From: Clostridia bacterium
GTDB taxonomy: Bacteria > Bacillota > Clostridia > Oscillospirales > Butyricicoccaceae
Length of the DNA: 12,974 bases
Direction of reading: 5' to 3'
NCBI GenBank assembly: GCA_017552495.1
Contig: JAFZPW010000035.1
Span: 1-12,974, forward strand
Shown here: positions 5,626 to 12,974 of the stretch, piece by piece
How positions within the stretch are numbered: the first letter of the stretch is position 1
How the letters are laid out: the number at the start of each line of letters is the position of its first letter
Translations under genes and position numbers: made by a program
Notes under the pieces: generated by a model
What the model was told of the DNA's origin: nothing
What the model saw: only the letters and a program-made list of their open reading frames with translations
The model's database searches: none

Positions 5626-7236
5626 TCATCCACGAATTTTCAAGATTTTTGCAATTTTTTCACCCTTGGGAAGCATCAAAACGTCTTCTTTCGGTATGGC
5701 GCGCAGCGCGATGAGCATTCCCGCGTACAACAGTCCCGCCAGCGCCACCGTCAGCAGGACGGCGATCAGCGACCGAAGCCCGCTGCCATGCAGCATCGCC
5801 GCCAGCGGCGGATAGATCAGCCAAACAAACGCTCCCATCACGCCGGCCGCCAAAAGCGGCCGCAGAAACACCCGGCGCAAAGAAAAATTCACCTTGAGTC
5901 TGCGGATGTTCCAAAGATTGACGCACAGGATGGTGAGATAACACAGCCCCGTCCCGATGGGTGCGCCGCTGATCCCGATCTCGGGGATGCCCACCAGAAC
6001 ATAGTTGGCGGCAACCTTTACCGCCGCGCCCGCCAGCATGGCAAAAACAGGGAGTTCCACCCGCCCCATCGCCTGGAGCACTGGGTTGGACACCGACACC
6101 ATGGCCGCCAGAAACACCGACGGCGCCAGCAGCGTCAAAAGCGGCGCCGCCACGGCGCAGGCCTCGGGCTGTGCGGCAAACAGCACCTTGAGAATGGGCA
6201 GCGGGATGACCGCCAGCCCAACCGCACAGGGAAAGGCCAGGATCCCCGTGAGGCGAAAGGCACTCTCGGTAAGGCGAAGTGTCTTCTCCTTCTCTCGCAG
6301 CGCCAGCGCCCCGCTGATGGCGGGGATCAGACTGACGCCGATGGCCACCACCAGCGTCAGCGGCAAATTGAACAGTTTGACGGAAAACCCGTAGGCTCCG
6401 TAAAGATAACCCGCCGCCGCGTCGGTCATAAAGCACTTTTCCTGAAGCCGCAGTTTAACCATAAAGGTGTCGATCAGCGAGCTGATCGAAAAGACCGAAG
6501 CCCCGATGGTGATGGGGATCGCCAGACGCACCAGCGTGCGAAGCAGCTCGCCGTCGGAGCGGCATTCGCCGCTCTTTTCCGGCGGAGGAAAACGCCGCCT
6601 GTCACGCAGACGATAGAGCAGCATATACAGCGCGCTGAACACCGTTCCCAGCGTGACGCCGCCGATGGCGCCCGCCACCACGATCTCCAGCGAATAGCCC
6701 GCCCGGGTCAGATACCACGCCAGCCCCAGTCCAAAGATCAGCTTTCCCAGCGCCTCGATGACCTGGGACACCGCCGTGGGCACCATGTTGCTCATGCCCT
6801 GATAATATCCCCGCACCGCCGAAACGATGCAGGTGAAAAACACCGTAGGGGCCACCGCCAGCACCGCATAGCGGCAACTGCTGCCGATGAAGCGACAAAT
6901 GCCGTCTACCGCGAGCATCATCACCGCCGAAAGCGCGGCGCCGATGAGCAAAAAGGTCACAAACGTCAGACGTGCGATGCGCCGCACCTCACTGCTCCGG
7001 CCCAAAGCCCGGCTTTCGGCCACCATTTTGGACACCGCCACGGGAAGCCCCGCCGACGAGATCACATACATGGCCGTATATACATAATATGCGCTGATAA
7101 AGATATCGTTCCCATCGGCGCCGTAAAGATTCGCCAGCGGGATGGAGAAAAACGCGCCGATGAGCTTGACCAGCACGCCGGCCAGCATCAAAAGCAGCGT
7201 TCCGCCAAAAAAGGTTCCCTGTTTCCGTTCGTTCAA
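5626..7236 (-). CDS. yabM: SpoVB/YabM-family polysaccharide or lipid flippase (MOP superfamily)
   Basis: 536 residues and about 14 predicted membrane segments, typical of the SpoVB/MurJ-like polysaccharide transporters of the MOP superfamily, which flip lipid-linked sugars across the membrane. The N-terminus (GTLLLMLAGVLVKLIGAFF, then IPLANLYGADG and ISSAGLPVAVSKMVAE) is characteristic of the SpoVB subgroup. Start is TTG at 7234-7236 with AAAGGCGGT (7245-7253) nine bases upstream; family proteins begin at about this point, so the later ATG at residue 17 would remove half of the first helix. Gene order yabM-mazG-rqcP-yabP-yabQ matches Bacillus, which supports the YabM assignment over SpoVB proper. 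Substrate (lipid II, a cortex precursor or another polymer unit) is not decidable. The 55 bases before it hold a short inverted repeat but no clear promoter. Confidence 0.9.
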   Translation of the reverse strand: MNERKQGTFFGGTLLLMLAGVLVKLIGAFFSIPLANLYGADGNDIFISAYYVYTAMYVISSAGLPVAVSKMVAESRALGRSSEVRRIARLTFVTFLLIGAALSAVMMLAVDGICRFIGSSCRYAVLAVAPTVFFTCIVSAVRGYYQGMSNMVPTAVSQVIEALGKLIFGLGLAWYLTRAGYSLEIVVAGAIGGVTLGTVFSALYMLLYRLRDRRRFPPPEKSGECRSDGELLRTLVRLAIPITIGASVFSISSLIDTFMVKLRLQEKCFMTDAAAGYLYGAYGFSVKLFNLPLTLVVAIGVSLIPAISGALALREKEKTLRLTESAFRLTGILAFPCAVGLAVIPLPILKVLFAAQPEACAVAAPLLTLLAPSVFLAAMVSVSNPVLQAMGRVELPVFAMLAGAAVKVAANYVLVGIPEIGISGAPIGTGLCYLTILCVNLWNIRRLKVNFSLRRVFLRPLLAAGVMGAFVWLIYPPLAAMLHGSGLRSLIAVLLTVALAGLLYAGMLIALRAIPKEDVLMLPKGEKIAKILKIRG

Positions 7237-7272
7237 TCCGGTCTACCGCCTTTCACGGGCACGCCCGCAGAT

Positions 7273-7306
7273 CTGTTCCGCTCGCTCATGTTTATGATCG
7301 GAACAG
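7273..7306 (-). repeat. Inverted repeat at the mtaD 3' end
   Basis: CTGTTCCG (7273-7280) and CGGAACAG (7299-7306) form a perfect eight-base stem around an 18-base loop that contains the mtaD stop codon. It lacks a U run on either strand, so it is not an ordinary terminator. It could protect or pause the transcript between mtaD and yabM, or be chance. Confidence 0.4.
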
Positions 7307-8599
7307 CCGATCCATGACGGCGGGAAGCGCGGCGCGGATGCGCTCCATATCAATGGTGGTAAACACACCGTTTTCATAGAGCACCCGGCCACGCACCATG
7401 GTCAGGCAAACGTCGCCGCCCCGGGCGGAATAGGCCAGCGTGGATTCGGGATGATGCACCGGCATCAGGCCCGGGCGGCAGGTATCCACCAGAATCAGGC
7501 TGGCGTCATAGCCCGGCTTGAGGCAGCCAAGACTGTCTTCTCTTCCTTGGGCGTAGGCTCCGGCGCGCGTGGCCATATCCAGCGCCCGGTGAGCCGGGAT
7601 CTGCCGGGGATCCCCGGACAGTCCCTTCTGCAAAAGAGCCGACAGCTTAATCTCTTCAAACAGATCGTGGTTGTTGTTGGAGCAGACACCATCGGTGCCC
7701 AGCGACACCCGCACGCCCTTTTCCATCATCTTCCCCACCGGCGCGATTCCCGAGCCCAGTTTGAGATTGCTCACGGGATTGTGCGCCACCGTGACGTTTT
7801 TCGCCCGCAGGATGTCCAGGTCGGCATCCGTGACCCAGACGCAGTGGGCAGCGGTGGCGCGCACGTCAAACACGCCGTTTTCCGCCAGCACGGCGGCGGG
7901 CGTCTTGCCGTATTTCGCCACGCATTCCTCATGCTCTTTGTGGGTCTCGGAGAGATGGACGTGCATATTCAGGCCGTTTTCAGCGGCAAAGGCGGCAAAG
8001 TCCCGCCACACCCGTGGAAAGCTGGTGTATTCCGCATGAATGGCGGCGTCCAGCCGGATGCGGCCGTCGTCAAAGTCGTGATAAGCCCGCAGCACCTCCC
8101 GGTTCTGCTGCGTCACCCTGTCGGTGTCGTAGCGATAGGCAGCGGGATCAAAGCAGGTGGCGGCGTTGGAAAGATTGCCGTAAAGCCCCGCGTCGGCCAC
8201 CGAACGGGCCATAGCAGGCAAATACATATACATATCGGTAACGGATACCGTTCCGGAGGCCAGCATTTCGGCCATGGCGAGCTGCATTCCAAGATAGATG
8301 TCCTCCTCGGTCATTCTGGCTTCTACCGGGAAAACATAATCGTAAAGCCAGGTCTGCAGAACATGGTCGTCGGCATAGCCCCGCATCAGGGCCATGGCGG
8401 CGTGGGAATGGGTGTTCACCAGGCCGGGCATGGCGATCTTGCCTGCGGCATCAACGACCCTTTGGGCAGGCTCGTCCACCGCCGCCGCGGTGACAAAGGC
8501 GATCTTTCCCGCCCGCACGCCGATGCAAGCACCGGAAATTACGGGCTCCTGCTCGTCCATGGTAACGGCAACGCAGTTTTTTATCAAAAGATCCAGCAT
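7292..8599 (-). CDS. mtaD: 5-methylthioadenosine/S-adenosylhomocysteine deaminase (amidohydrolase superfamily)
   Basis: 435 residues, the usual size for MtaD/SsnA-type amidohydrolases, which deaminate adenosine-like compounds (MTA, SAH) to the inosine form in the cytoplasm. Metal and catalytic residues are visible: PGLVNTHSHAAM with H64 and H66, H188, HVHLSET with H215 and catalytic E218, AAHCVW with H252, and GTDG with D303. A C-terminal KPGYDASLILVD stretch forms the composite beta-sandwich domain of the superfamily. AAGGAG (rc of 8606-8611) lies six bases before the ATG and overlaps the stop codon of the upstream phosphorylase gene, so the two are coupled. The neighbour cleaves purine nucleosides, so deamination followed by phosphorolysis is a coherent purine-salvage step. 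Related guanine or cytosine-type deaminases are possible but less likely. Confidence 0.85.
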   Translation of the reverse strand: MLDLLIKNCVAVTMDEQEPVISGACIGVRAGKIAFVTAAAVDEPAQRVVDAAGKIAMPGLVNTHSHAAMALMRGYADDHVLQTWLYDYVFPVEARMTEEDIYLGMQLAMAEMLASGTVSVTDMYMYLPAMARSVADAGLYGNLSNAATCFDPAAYRYDTDRVTQQNREVLRAYHDFDDGRIRLDAAIHAEYTSFPRVWRDFAAFAAENGLNMHVHLSETHKEHEECVAKYGKTPAAVLAENGVFDVRATAAHCVWVTDADLDILRAKNVTVAHNPVSNLKLGSGIAPVGKMMEKGVRVSLGTDGVCSNNNHDLFEEIKLSALLQKGLSGDPRQIPAHRALDMATRAGAYAQGREDSLGCLKPGYDASLILVDTCRPGLMPVHHPESTLAYSARGGDVCLTMVRGRVLYENGVFTTIDMERIRAALPAVMDRLFRS

Positions 8600-8609
8600 A
8601 GGCTTCTCC

Positions 8610-9434
8610 TTATTTCATCTCCGCCAGACAGGCCAGCACCAGCGCGGTAAACTGCGCTTGCGCCCGGGCCGCGGCGGCGTTGACTTCTTCGCCAGAAAGA
8701 CGGTTTTGCGTGACGCCCGCCGCCATGTTGGTCATCAGCGAGATTCCCAACGTGCGAATGCCGCAATGATTGGCCGCGGTGGCCTCATAAACGGTGGACA
8801 TTCCTGCGGCGTCGCCGCCCATCGTCCGCGCCATGCAAATCTCGGCGGGAGTCTCAAACTGCGGGCCGGGAAAATAGTAATAAACGCCCTGCCGCACGGG
8901 ACGCCCCAGCGACAGCGCCTTTTCCTTGGCCATGCGCCGCAGATCGGGGTCGTAAGTAGCCGTCATGTCGCAGAATCTGGGCCCGAATTCCGGCAGATTT
9001 TCACCCCGCAGCGGGCTTTCGCCCATGATGCGGATGTGATCGGAAATCAGCATCAGATCACCCACGGAAAAGCCCGTGTTGATGGCGCCGGCGGCGTTGG
9101 TGACGATCATGAATTCCACGCCCAGCAGTTTGGCCACGCGAACGGGAAAAACGATCTCTTCGGGGGAATAGCCCTCGTAATAGTGCATTCTCCCCTGCAT
9201 CACCATTACGGGCACGCCGTTGAGATCTCCCACCACCAGCCGGCCCTTGTGATCGGGAGCGGTAGCGGGGCGGAAATGGGGGATCTGATCGTAATCCACA
9301 CAGACGGCGTTTTCCACCTGATCTCCTAAAAACCCCAGTCCCGAGCCCAAGATCAGCAGCACACGGGGCATACGGGCGCCGATGCGGCTGCGGATCAGTT
9401 CGGCACTCTCCTGATAATTCTGATAAGGGAACAT
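8610..9434 (-). CDS. punA: Purine nucleoside phosphorylase, trimeric PunA type
   Basis: 274 residues; converts inosine or guanosine plus phosphate to base and ribose-1-phosphate. Motifs in order: LGSGLG at 29-34, MQGRMHYYEGYS at 79-90 (phosphate-binding His84), VTNAAGAIN at 111-119, GPQFETPAEI at 190-199, GDAAGMSTV at about 207-215 and TNMAAG at 235-240 with the base-recognition Asn236. The usual Pro after GMSTV is Tyr here, a small deviation. ATG 9434 is chosen over an earlier in-frame ATG at 9479 because AGGAG (9441-9445) lies six bases before it and the earlier start would place the terminator hairpin inside the gene. The gene follows that terminator closely and leads the punA-mtaD-yabM-mazG run. 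MTA phosphorylase, a close relative, is possible but the Asn favours 6-oxopurine nucleosides. Confidence 0.93.
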   Translation of the reverse strand: MFPYQNYQESAELIRSRIGARMPRVLLILGSGLGFLGDQVENAVCVDYDQIPHFRPATAPDHKGRLVVGDLNGVPVMVMQGRMHYYEGYSPEEIVFPVRVAKLLGVEFMIVTNAAGAINTGFSVGDLMLISDHIRIMGESPLRGENLPEFGPRFCDMTATYDPDLRRMAKEKALSLGRPVRQGVYYYFPGPQFETPAEICMARTMGGDAAGMSTVYEATAANHCGIRTLGISLMTNMAAGVTQNRLSGEEVNAAAARAQAQFTALVLACLAEMK

Positions 9435-9454
9435 ACGCTTCTCCTTTTTTGCGG

Positions 9455-9485
9455 AAAAAGCCCATTGGGGCGCGCCCAATGGGCT
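9455..9485 (-). terminator. Strong intrinsic terminator after the zinc-ribbon gene
   Basis: Eleven-base perfect stem AGCCCATTGGG (9459-9469) with CCCAATGGGCT (9475-9485) and a five-base loop; on the minus strand it ends in UUUUU (9455-9459). Only about nine bases separate it from the punA ribosome binding site, so punA either depends on read-through or on a promoter inside the upstream gene. Confidence 0.9.
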
Positions 9486-9503
9486 CTTTTCCTCTCCGTC
9501 GAG

Positions 9504-9878
9504 TTACTGCAGCTTCTCGCCGCAGACGCGGCAATACAGGTCAGTCTTGTCGCAGGGCTTGCCGCACACGGGGCAGGTCTGCGCCGTGCGCCGCGCCTCC
9601 TGCTCGGCCTTGATGGCGGCAATGGCGGCATATTTTTCGTCGATGGCCGCCAATTTGGCCTGGAGTTCTTCCTCGTCGGTTTCGACGCCGGTGTGGGTGA
9701 GATAAACAGCGCGACCGATCTCCCGCATGAGGAGTTCGATCTCGTTGTTCAGGTCAAAGACCTTCAGACTTTGACGGGTGCGCCCTACCAGACGGGTGCC
9801 GGTCTCGGCGGCCATCTCCGCGGCGGCGGTGGCCGTCAGTTTTGCCTTTTCCAGCAGCTCTTTTACGCGTTCATCCAT
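9504..9878 (-). CDS. Small coiled-coil protein with C-terminal zinc ribbon
   Basis: 124 residues. Residues 1-100 are largely helical and charged with heptad-like spacing, suggesting a coiled coil. The C-terminus holds C102-x-x-C105 and C116-x-x-C119 (CPVCGKPCDKTDLYCRVCG), a double-knuckle zinc ribbon with an additional Cys109. No enzyme motif and no signal or membrane segment were seen, so it is probably a cytoplasmic adaptor or nucleic-acid-associated protein; the family is known only as zinc-ribbon domain proteins and its function is not. AGGAGG (rc of 9888-9893) lies nine bases before the ATG. It follows the SPFH gene by 54 bases with no terminator in between, so it is likely cotranscribed and may act with it, and it ends at the strong terminator at 9455-9485. 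Confidence 0.82.
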   Translation of the reverse strand: MDERVKELLEKAKLTATAAAEMAAETGTRLVGRTRQSLKVFDLNNEIELLMREIGRAVYLTHTGVETDEEELQAKLAAIDEKYAAIAAIKAEQEARRTAQTCPVCGKPCDKTDLYCRVCGEKLQ

Positions 9879-9932
9879 GGAAAAATGCCTCCTTTTTCAT
9901 GAAAAACTCTTCTCGTTGCGTCTTGCCTTCTC

Positions 9933-10856
9933 TTAATTGCCGCCGCCCAGCAAATCACTGGCGTTGACGATGGTGGAACCGCTCTCGCCGGAAACGATCT
10001 TGGGCAACTGGCCGTCCCAGTTCTGGGCGTAGTAATAATCAATGAGTTGCTGGGTCAGCGACTCGCCGATCTTGCGGTTTGCCTCGGCTTCGGCCTCGGC
10101 TTTGGCCAGCACCTCATAGGCTTCGGCGTCGGCCTCCACCTTGCGGATCTCGGCCTCGGCTCTGGCCTCGATGACCTTACGCTCGGCCTCGGTCTGCGCG
10201 CGCAGCTTGTTCTGCTGGGCCACCTGCTTCTCCTCTACCGCATTGGTAAAGGCGTCGGTGAAATCCATGTTCTCGATGGAGGTGCCCACCACCTCGATGC
10301 TGTGCTTCAGCAGGCGCTCGGCCAGAATCTCCTCAATATCCTGCGCCAGTTCGTCCCGCATCCCCACCAGATCCTCGGCGGTATAGCGGGCGGTGACCAC
10401 CTTGACGGCCTCGGCGATGTTGGGTGAGATCACCGTTTCATAATAATCCCGGCCCACCGTGCGGTAAAGGATCATGGCGTCGGATTTGGATATCTGATAG
10501 TTGATGGTATAGGAAACGCTGACCTCCTGAATATCGGAGCTGAAGCAGGGCAGCGAAACCGTTTTCTTCTGAATGCGATTGTCCATGGTGACCACCTGCT
10601 TCCAGGGCGCCACATAATGGATGCCGGAATCCAGCGTATAGTTCTCCACTCGGCCGAACACAGTGACCAGACCGGTATAGCCCGTGGGCACCGTCCGCAC
10701 ACAGGACATGGCGCCAGCCGCCGCAGCCAAAAGCACGGCCAGCACCATCACCAGCCCTCCGGCGCGCTTGGCGCCGGCTTTTTGTGAGGCGCGGAGCTGC
10801 AAACCCATTGTCAGGCCGATGATGAGGATCAAAATCGCAATAACCAGTAAAAACAT
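9933..10856 (-). CDS. SPFH/Band 7 (prohibitin/HflC-like) membrane protein
   Basis: 307 residues with two hydrophobic segments (about 1-18 and 33-52) and then an SPFH domain (about 55-215: VPTGYTGLVTVFGRV, then SGIHYVAPWKQVV and a VGTSIENMDFTDAF stretch). This leads into an Ala/Glu-rich coiled coil at 210-265 of the kind that drives SPFH ring assembly, and a Gly-rich end (LLGGGN). Such proteins form large rings on the membrane that confine proteins such as the FtsH protease or organise microdomains. AAGGAG (rc of 10864-10869) is seven bases before the ATG, and the gene begins 27 bases after the hemZ stop. It is unlikely to be HflC itself since no HflK partner is adjacent; the closest label is prohibitin-family protein. 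The repetitive GCC/GAG codons in the coiled coil explain the sequence repetition at about 10085-10200. Confidence 0.9.
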   Translation of the reverse strand: MFLLVIAILILIIGLTMGLQLRASQKAGAKRAGGLVMVLAVLLAAAAGAMSCVRTVPTGYTGLVTVFGRVENYTLDSGIHYVAPWKQVVTMDNRIQKKTVSLPCFSSDIQEVSVSYTINYQISKSDAMILYRTVGRDYYETVISPNIAEAVKVVTARYTAEDLVGMRDELAQDIEEILAERLLKHSIEVVGTSIENMDFTDAFTNAVEEKQVAQQNKLRAQTEAERKVIEARAEAEIRKVEADAEAYEVLAKAEAEAEANRKIGESLTQQLIDYYYAQNWDGQLPKIVSGESGSTIVNASDLLGGGN

Positions 10857-10883
10857 ATGTTTTCTCCTTCTTAATGATGCATT

Positions 10884-12344
10884 TTACACTTGTCGCTCGT
10901 CCGGCAAACGGCGCTTTTCTTCGGCGATCAAATCGATCCGCTCGATATATTCCTTGGGATATTTGGGATTCGCCACCCGATGGATCCGCCGTCCGTTTTC
11001 CCAACACAGCTTGCTGACGCCCCCCGAGCCCAGCGCGATCACGTCGGAAAGCTCCTCCATCATGCAGATATTGTAGTGCGAGGCCGTGCCCGGCTTGCAA
11101 AAGCCCACATTTTCCAGTCCTCCTGCCATGTATTTCTGCCGGTAAAGGTAATAAGGCTCGTAGCCCAGTTTCTCCAGATGGTCGTAGCAGGCGTTCAGCG
11201 TTTCGGCGGAAAGCTGTCCCGTTGGACCGAAATAGAGCCGTGCGCCCCGCTTACGGGCCAGACAATGGATGGTGATGTTGTCCGGCTCCAGCGCCGCCAC
11301 CCGGCGAACGCTTTCGATCAGTCCCGCATCATCGTCGCCGGGCAATCCGGCGATCAGGTCCATATTGATGAAAAACCGTCCCTTTTCTCTGGCCATGCGA
11401 TAGCATCTTTCGATATCGGCTGCGGTGTGGTTGCGCCCCACGCCACGCAAAACGGCGTCGTTCATGGTCTGGGGATTGATGCTGATGCGGCTGACGCCGC
11501 AGGCCGCCATGATATCCAGTTTTTCCCCGGTGATGGTCTCGGGCCTGCCCGCCTCCACAGTGAACTCCCGGCAGTGCGAAAGATCGAAACCGCGATTCAC
11601 GGCGGATAGCACGCGCAAAAGCTGATCTTCGTTCAAGGTGGTGGGCGTCCCGCCGCCCATGTAAACGCTGCCCAGCGGGATGTTCTGCGTTCGGGCAAGT
11701 TCCCCCGCCGCCTCGACCTCCCGCAAAAGCGCCTGCGTATATGGCTCGATCATGTGGCCCCAGCGGGCCATGTCGTTGCTGACAAAGGAGCAATAACTGC
11801 ATTTTGCCGGACAAAACGGGATGCCAAGATAAAGCTGTGTTTCCCGGGGAAGCAGGCGATCCTCCGCCTCCATGGCATATTCCGCCGCACGGATGCAAAG
11901 TCTGCGGCGGCTTTCGGACACATCGTAATGATCCCGCAGCCACGCGTCCAGCCCTTCCCTGCTCATCCCCTCGCGGATGGCCAGACGGGCAGGCTTTGCA
12001 GGCTTGACCCCCGTGAGACTTCCCCACACGGGCTTGTGCTCCAAAAGGGGCAGCAACGCCCGGTAAACGGCGGTCTTGACGGTATAGGTCAGGATCCGCT
12101 TGTATTCCTCGCCGTCAGCCGGTGTGGGAACAAGACTTTCCGCCTGTGCCTCAGCGTGCTTTTCCCCCATCCGGATCCAGGCGCGGGAGAGAATCTTTCC
12201 CGCTTCTTCCCACGCAATACTGCGGCAGCCTTCCGCTCCCCGCGGCAATTCGGGCACCCGGTCATGGGGCTCGTCGGGCAAAAGAGAAATCAGCATCTCC
12301 TGCACGCCGTTGTCCCGGTCATGCCCCTGCAAGCAATAGTTCAT
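10884..12344 (-). CDS. hemZ: Radical SAM coproporphyrinogen III oxidase-like protein HemZ
   Basis: 486 residues, near the usual size for the Firmicutes HemZ group. The radical SAM cluster motif is CxxxCxYC with C178, C182 and C185 (PFCPAKCSYCSF), followed by GGGTPT at 230-235 that contacts SAM. Upstream, WGSLTGVKPAKPA at about 107-119 is characteristic of HemZ. The protein is annotated as oxygen-independent coproporphyrinogen III dehydrogenase (heme pathway), but HemZ is more divergent than HemN and could act on another porphyrin or carry out another radical reaction. The ATG overlaps the stop of the MBL gene (ATGA), a tight coupling often seen for this pair in clostridia. No other heme gene is in the window. 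Confidence 0.9.
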   Translation of the reverse strand: MNYCLQGHDRDNGVQEMLISLLPDEPHDRVPELPRGAEGCRSIAWEEAGKILSRAWIRMGEKHAEAQAESLVPTPADGEEYKRILTYTVKTAVYRALLPLLEHKPVWGSLTGVKPAKPARLAIREGMSREGLDAWLRDHYDVSESRRRLCIRAAEYAMEAEDRLLPRETQLYLGIPFCPAKCSYCSFVSNDMARWGHMIEPYTQALLREVEAAGELARTQNIPLGSVYMGGGTPTTLNEDQLLRVLSAVNRGFDLSHCREFTVEAGRPETITGEKLDIMAACGVSRISINPQTMNDAVLRGVGRNHTAADIERCYRMAREKGRFFINMDLIAGLPGDDDAGLIESVRRVAALEPDNITIHCLARKRGARLYFGPTGQLSAETLNACYDHLEKLGYEPYYLYRQKYMAGGLENVGFCKPGTASHYNICMMEELSDVIALGSGGVSKLCWENGRRIHRVANPKYPKEYIERIDLIAEEKRRLPDERQV

Positions 12345-12970
12345 CGCCGCAGCGCCTCGCGCATATAAACATTGTACCGCCGCTCATGCTCCAGCGTAGA
12401 GAAACTCTCATGTCCCGGAAATACCCGGAAATCGCCCTCCAGTTCATACAGCCGCCTGAGACTGCGGAACATGGCGTCGGTGTCGCCGCTCTCCAGATCG
12501 GTGCGGCCACAACTCTCCTGAAACAGCGTGTCGCCGGAAAACATGACGTCGCCGCAGAGCAAGACGCAGCTCCCCGCCGTATGCCCCGGGGTATGCAGCA
12601 CCCGGAAAACAAGTCCGCCCACAGGCACCTCCATGCCCTCTTTCAGATATAATTCCGGCTTGGGCGGCGTGTAATCCTCCTGTTTTCCGAAAAATTTCAC
12701 GTCCTCGCAATCCAGCAGCCAATCGTCCTCTCGGTGGATGGCCACGGGAGCGCCGGTGCGCCGGACGATCTGAGAAACAGCCAAAACATGGTCGTAATGG
12801 CCGTGTGTCAAGATAATCTGCTTTACAGCGCATCCCATCTCTGCTGCGGCCTCCAGGATCTTATTTGCCTGTGCGCCGGGATCAATCACGGCGCAGACCT
12901 TTTTTTCTTCATCGCAAACGATATAGCAATTTGTCCCGAGCATCCCCACGGGAACCGCTTTGATCTGCAT
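12341..12970 (-). CDS. MBL-fold hydrolase, glyoxalase II-like (YqgX type)
   Basis: 209 residues with complete zinc ligands: THGHYDH (H56, H58, D60, H61), HTPGH with H130, FSGDTLF with D147 and FPGHE with H187. This is the compact glyoxalase II-like group of metallo-beta-lactamase-fold hydrolases found widely in Firmicutes (YqgX in Bacillus), thought to hydrolyse thioesters such as S-lactoyl or related thiol adducts. The actual substrate here is unknown. It is the first gene of the run that continues with hemZ through an ATGA overlap. Only four bases lie upstream within the window, so its ribosome binding site and promoter cannot be seen; it may itself be preceded by further genes of the same operon. 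Confidence 0.9.
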   Translation of the reverse strand: MQIKAVPVGMLGTNCYIVCDEEKKVCAVIDPGAQANKILEAAAEMGCAVKQIILTHGHYDHVLAVSQIVRRTGAPVAIHREDDWLLDCEDVKFFGKQEDYTPPKPELYLKEGMEVPVGGLVFRVLHTPGHTAGSCVLLCGDVMFSGDTLFQESCGRTDLESGDTDAMFRSLRRLYELEGDFRVFPGHESFSTLEHERRYNVYMREALRR

Positions 12971-12974
12971 GAAA

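Noticed and set aside
7256..7267. Short palindrome CGGGC/GCCCG upstream of yabM
   Set aside because: Five-base stem with a two-base loop cannot form a normal hairpin and has no U run.
4777..7317. Very long open frame on the plus strand (846 codons) opposite yabM and mazG
   Set aside because: Its product is rich in His, Arg, Gln and Pro with no domain, as expected from the complement of GC-biased codons; the minus strand encodes clear families with ribosome binding sites.
7451..8650. Open frame of 399 codons on the plus strand opposite mtaD
   Set aside because: Shadow of mtaD with low-complexity composition and no supporting ribosome binding site.
10085..10200. Repetitive GCC/GAG-rich tract
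   Set aside because: Explained by codons for the Ala/Glu coiled coil of the SPFH protein; not a DNA repeat element.
1..12974. tRNA, rRNA, CRISPR arrays, IS elements, phage genes
   Set aside because: Looked for and not seen; coding density is high and no intergenic gap exceeds about 150 bases.

Overview
The window looks like a chromosomal segment of a spore-forming, fairly GC-rich member of the Clostridia (Oscillospirales-like is my best guess). The basis is the set of Firmicutes genes yabM, mazG, hup, rqcP, yabP and yabQ, the clostridial pair MBL hydrolase plus hemZ, AGGAGG-type ribosome binding sites, and a coding bias toward G/C at third positions. Nothing seen indicates a phage, plasmid, IS element or CRISPR array. 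Coding is dense and almost all on the minus strand; only the M42 peptidase gene is on the plus strand.

Layout from the right edge, in the direction of minus-strand transcription: (1) 12970-9504, MBL-fold hydrolase, hemZ, an SPFH/Band 7 membrane protein and a small coiled-coil zinc-ribbon protein, closed by a strong intrinsic terminator at 9455-9485. (2) 9434-4810, purine nucleoside phosphorylase, MTA/SAH deaminase, a SpoVB-family flippase (yabM) and mazG: purine salvage and nucleotide house-cleaning next to envelope/spore functions. (3) 4746-3445, the HU gene hup, rqcP, yabP and yabQ. Terminator-like hairpins lie between hup and rqcP and between rqcP and yabP, which probably separate vegetative from sporulation expression. 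(4) 3370-2504, an unrecognised protein with an HExxH zinc motif, with its own candidate promoter. It meets the plus-strand M42 aminopeptidase at a shared bidirectional terminator (2466-2494). (5) 1274-1418, a divergent promoter region driving the M42 peptidase rightward and a membrane metallophosphoesterase plus ApbE lipoprotein (cut by the left edge) leftward.

The observations most worth checking are these. The HU gene carries a single in-frame amber codon at codon 68, while its remaining codons stay open and HU-like. The divergent promoter region is built as an almost exact mirror image around one base. The yabP ribosome binding site lies inside a hairpin that also resembles an intrinsic terminator. 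The HExxH protein occupies the position after yabQ where divIC is found in Bacillus subtilis. I did not find a convincing wholly new multi-gene system; most genes belong to known families.
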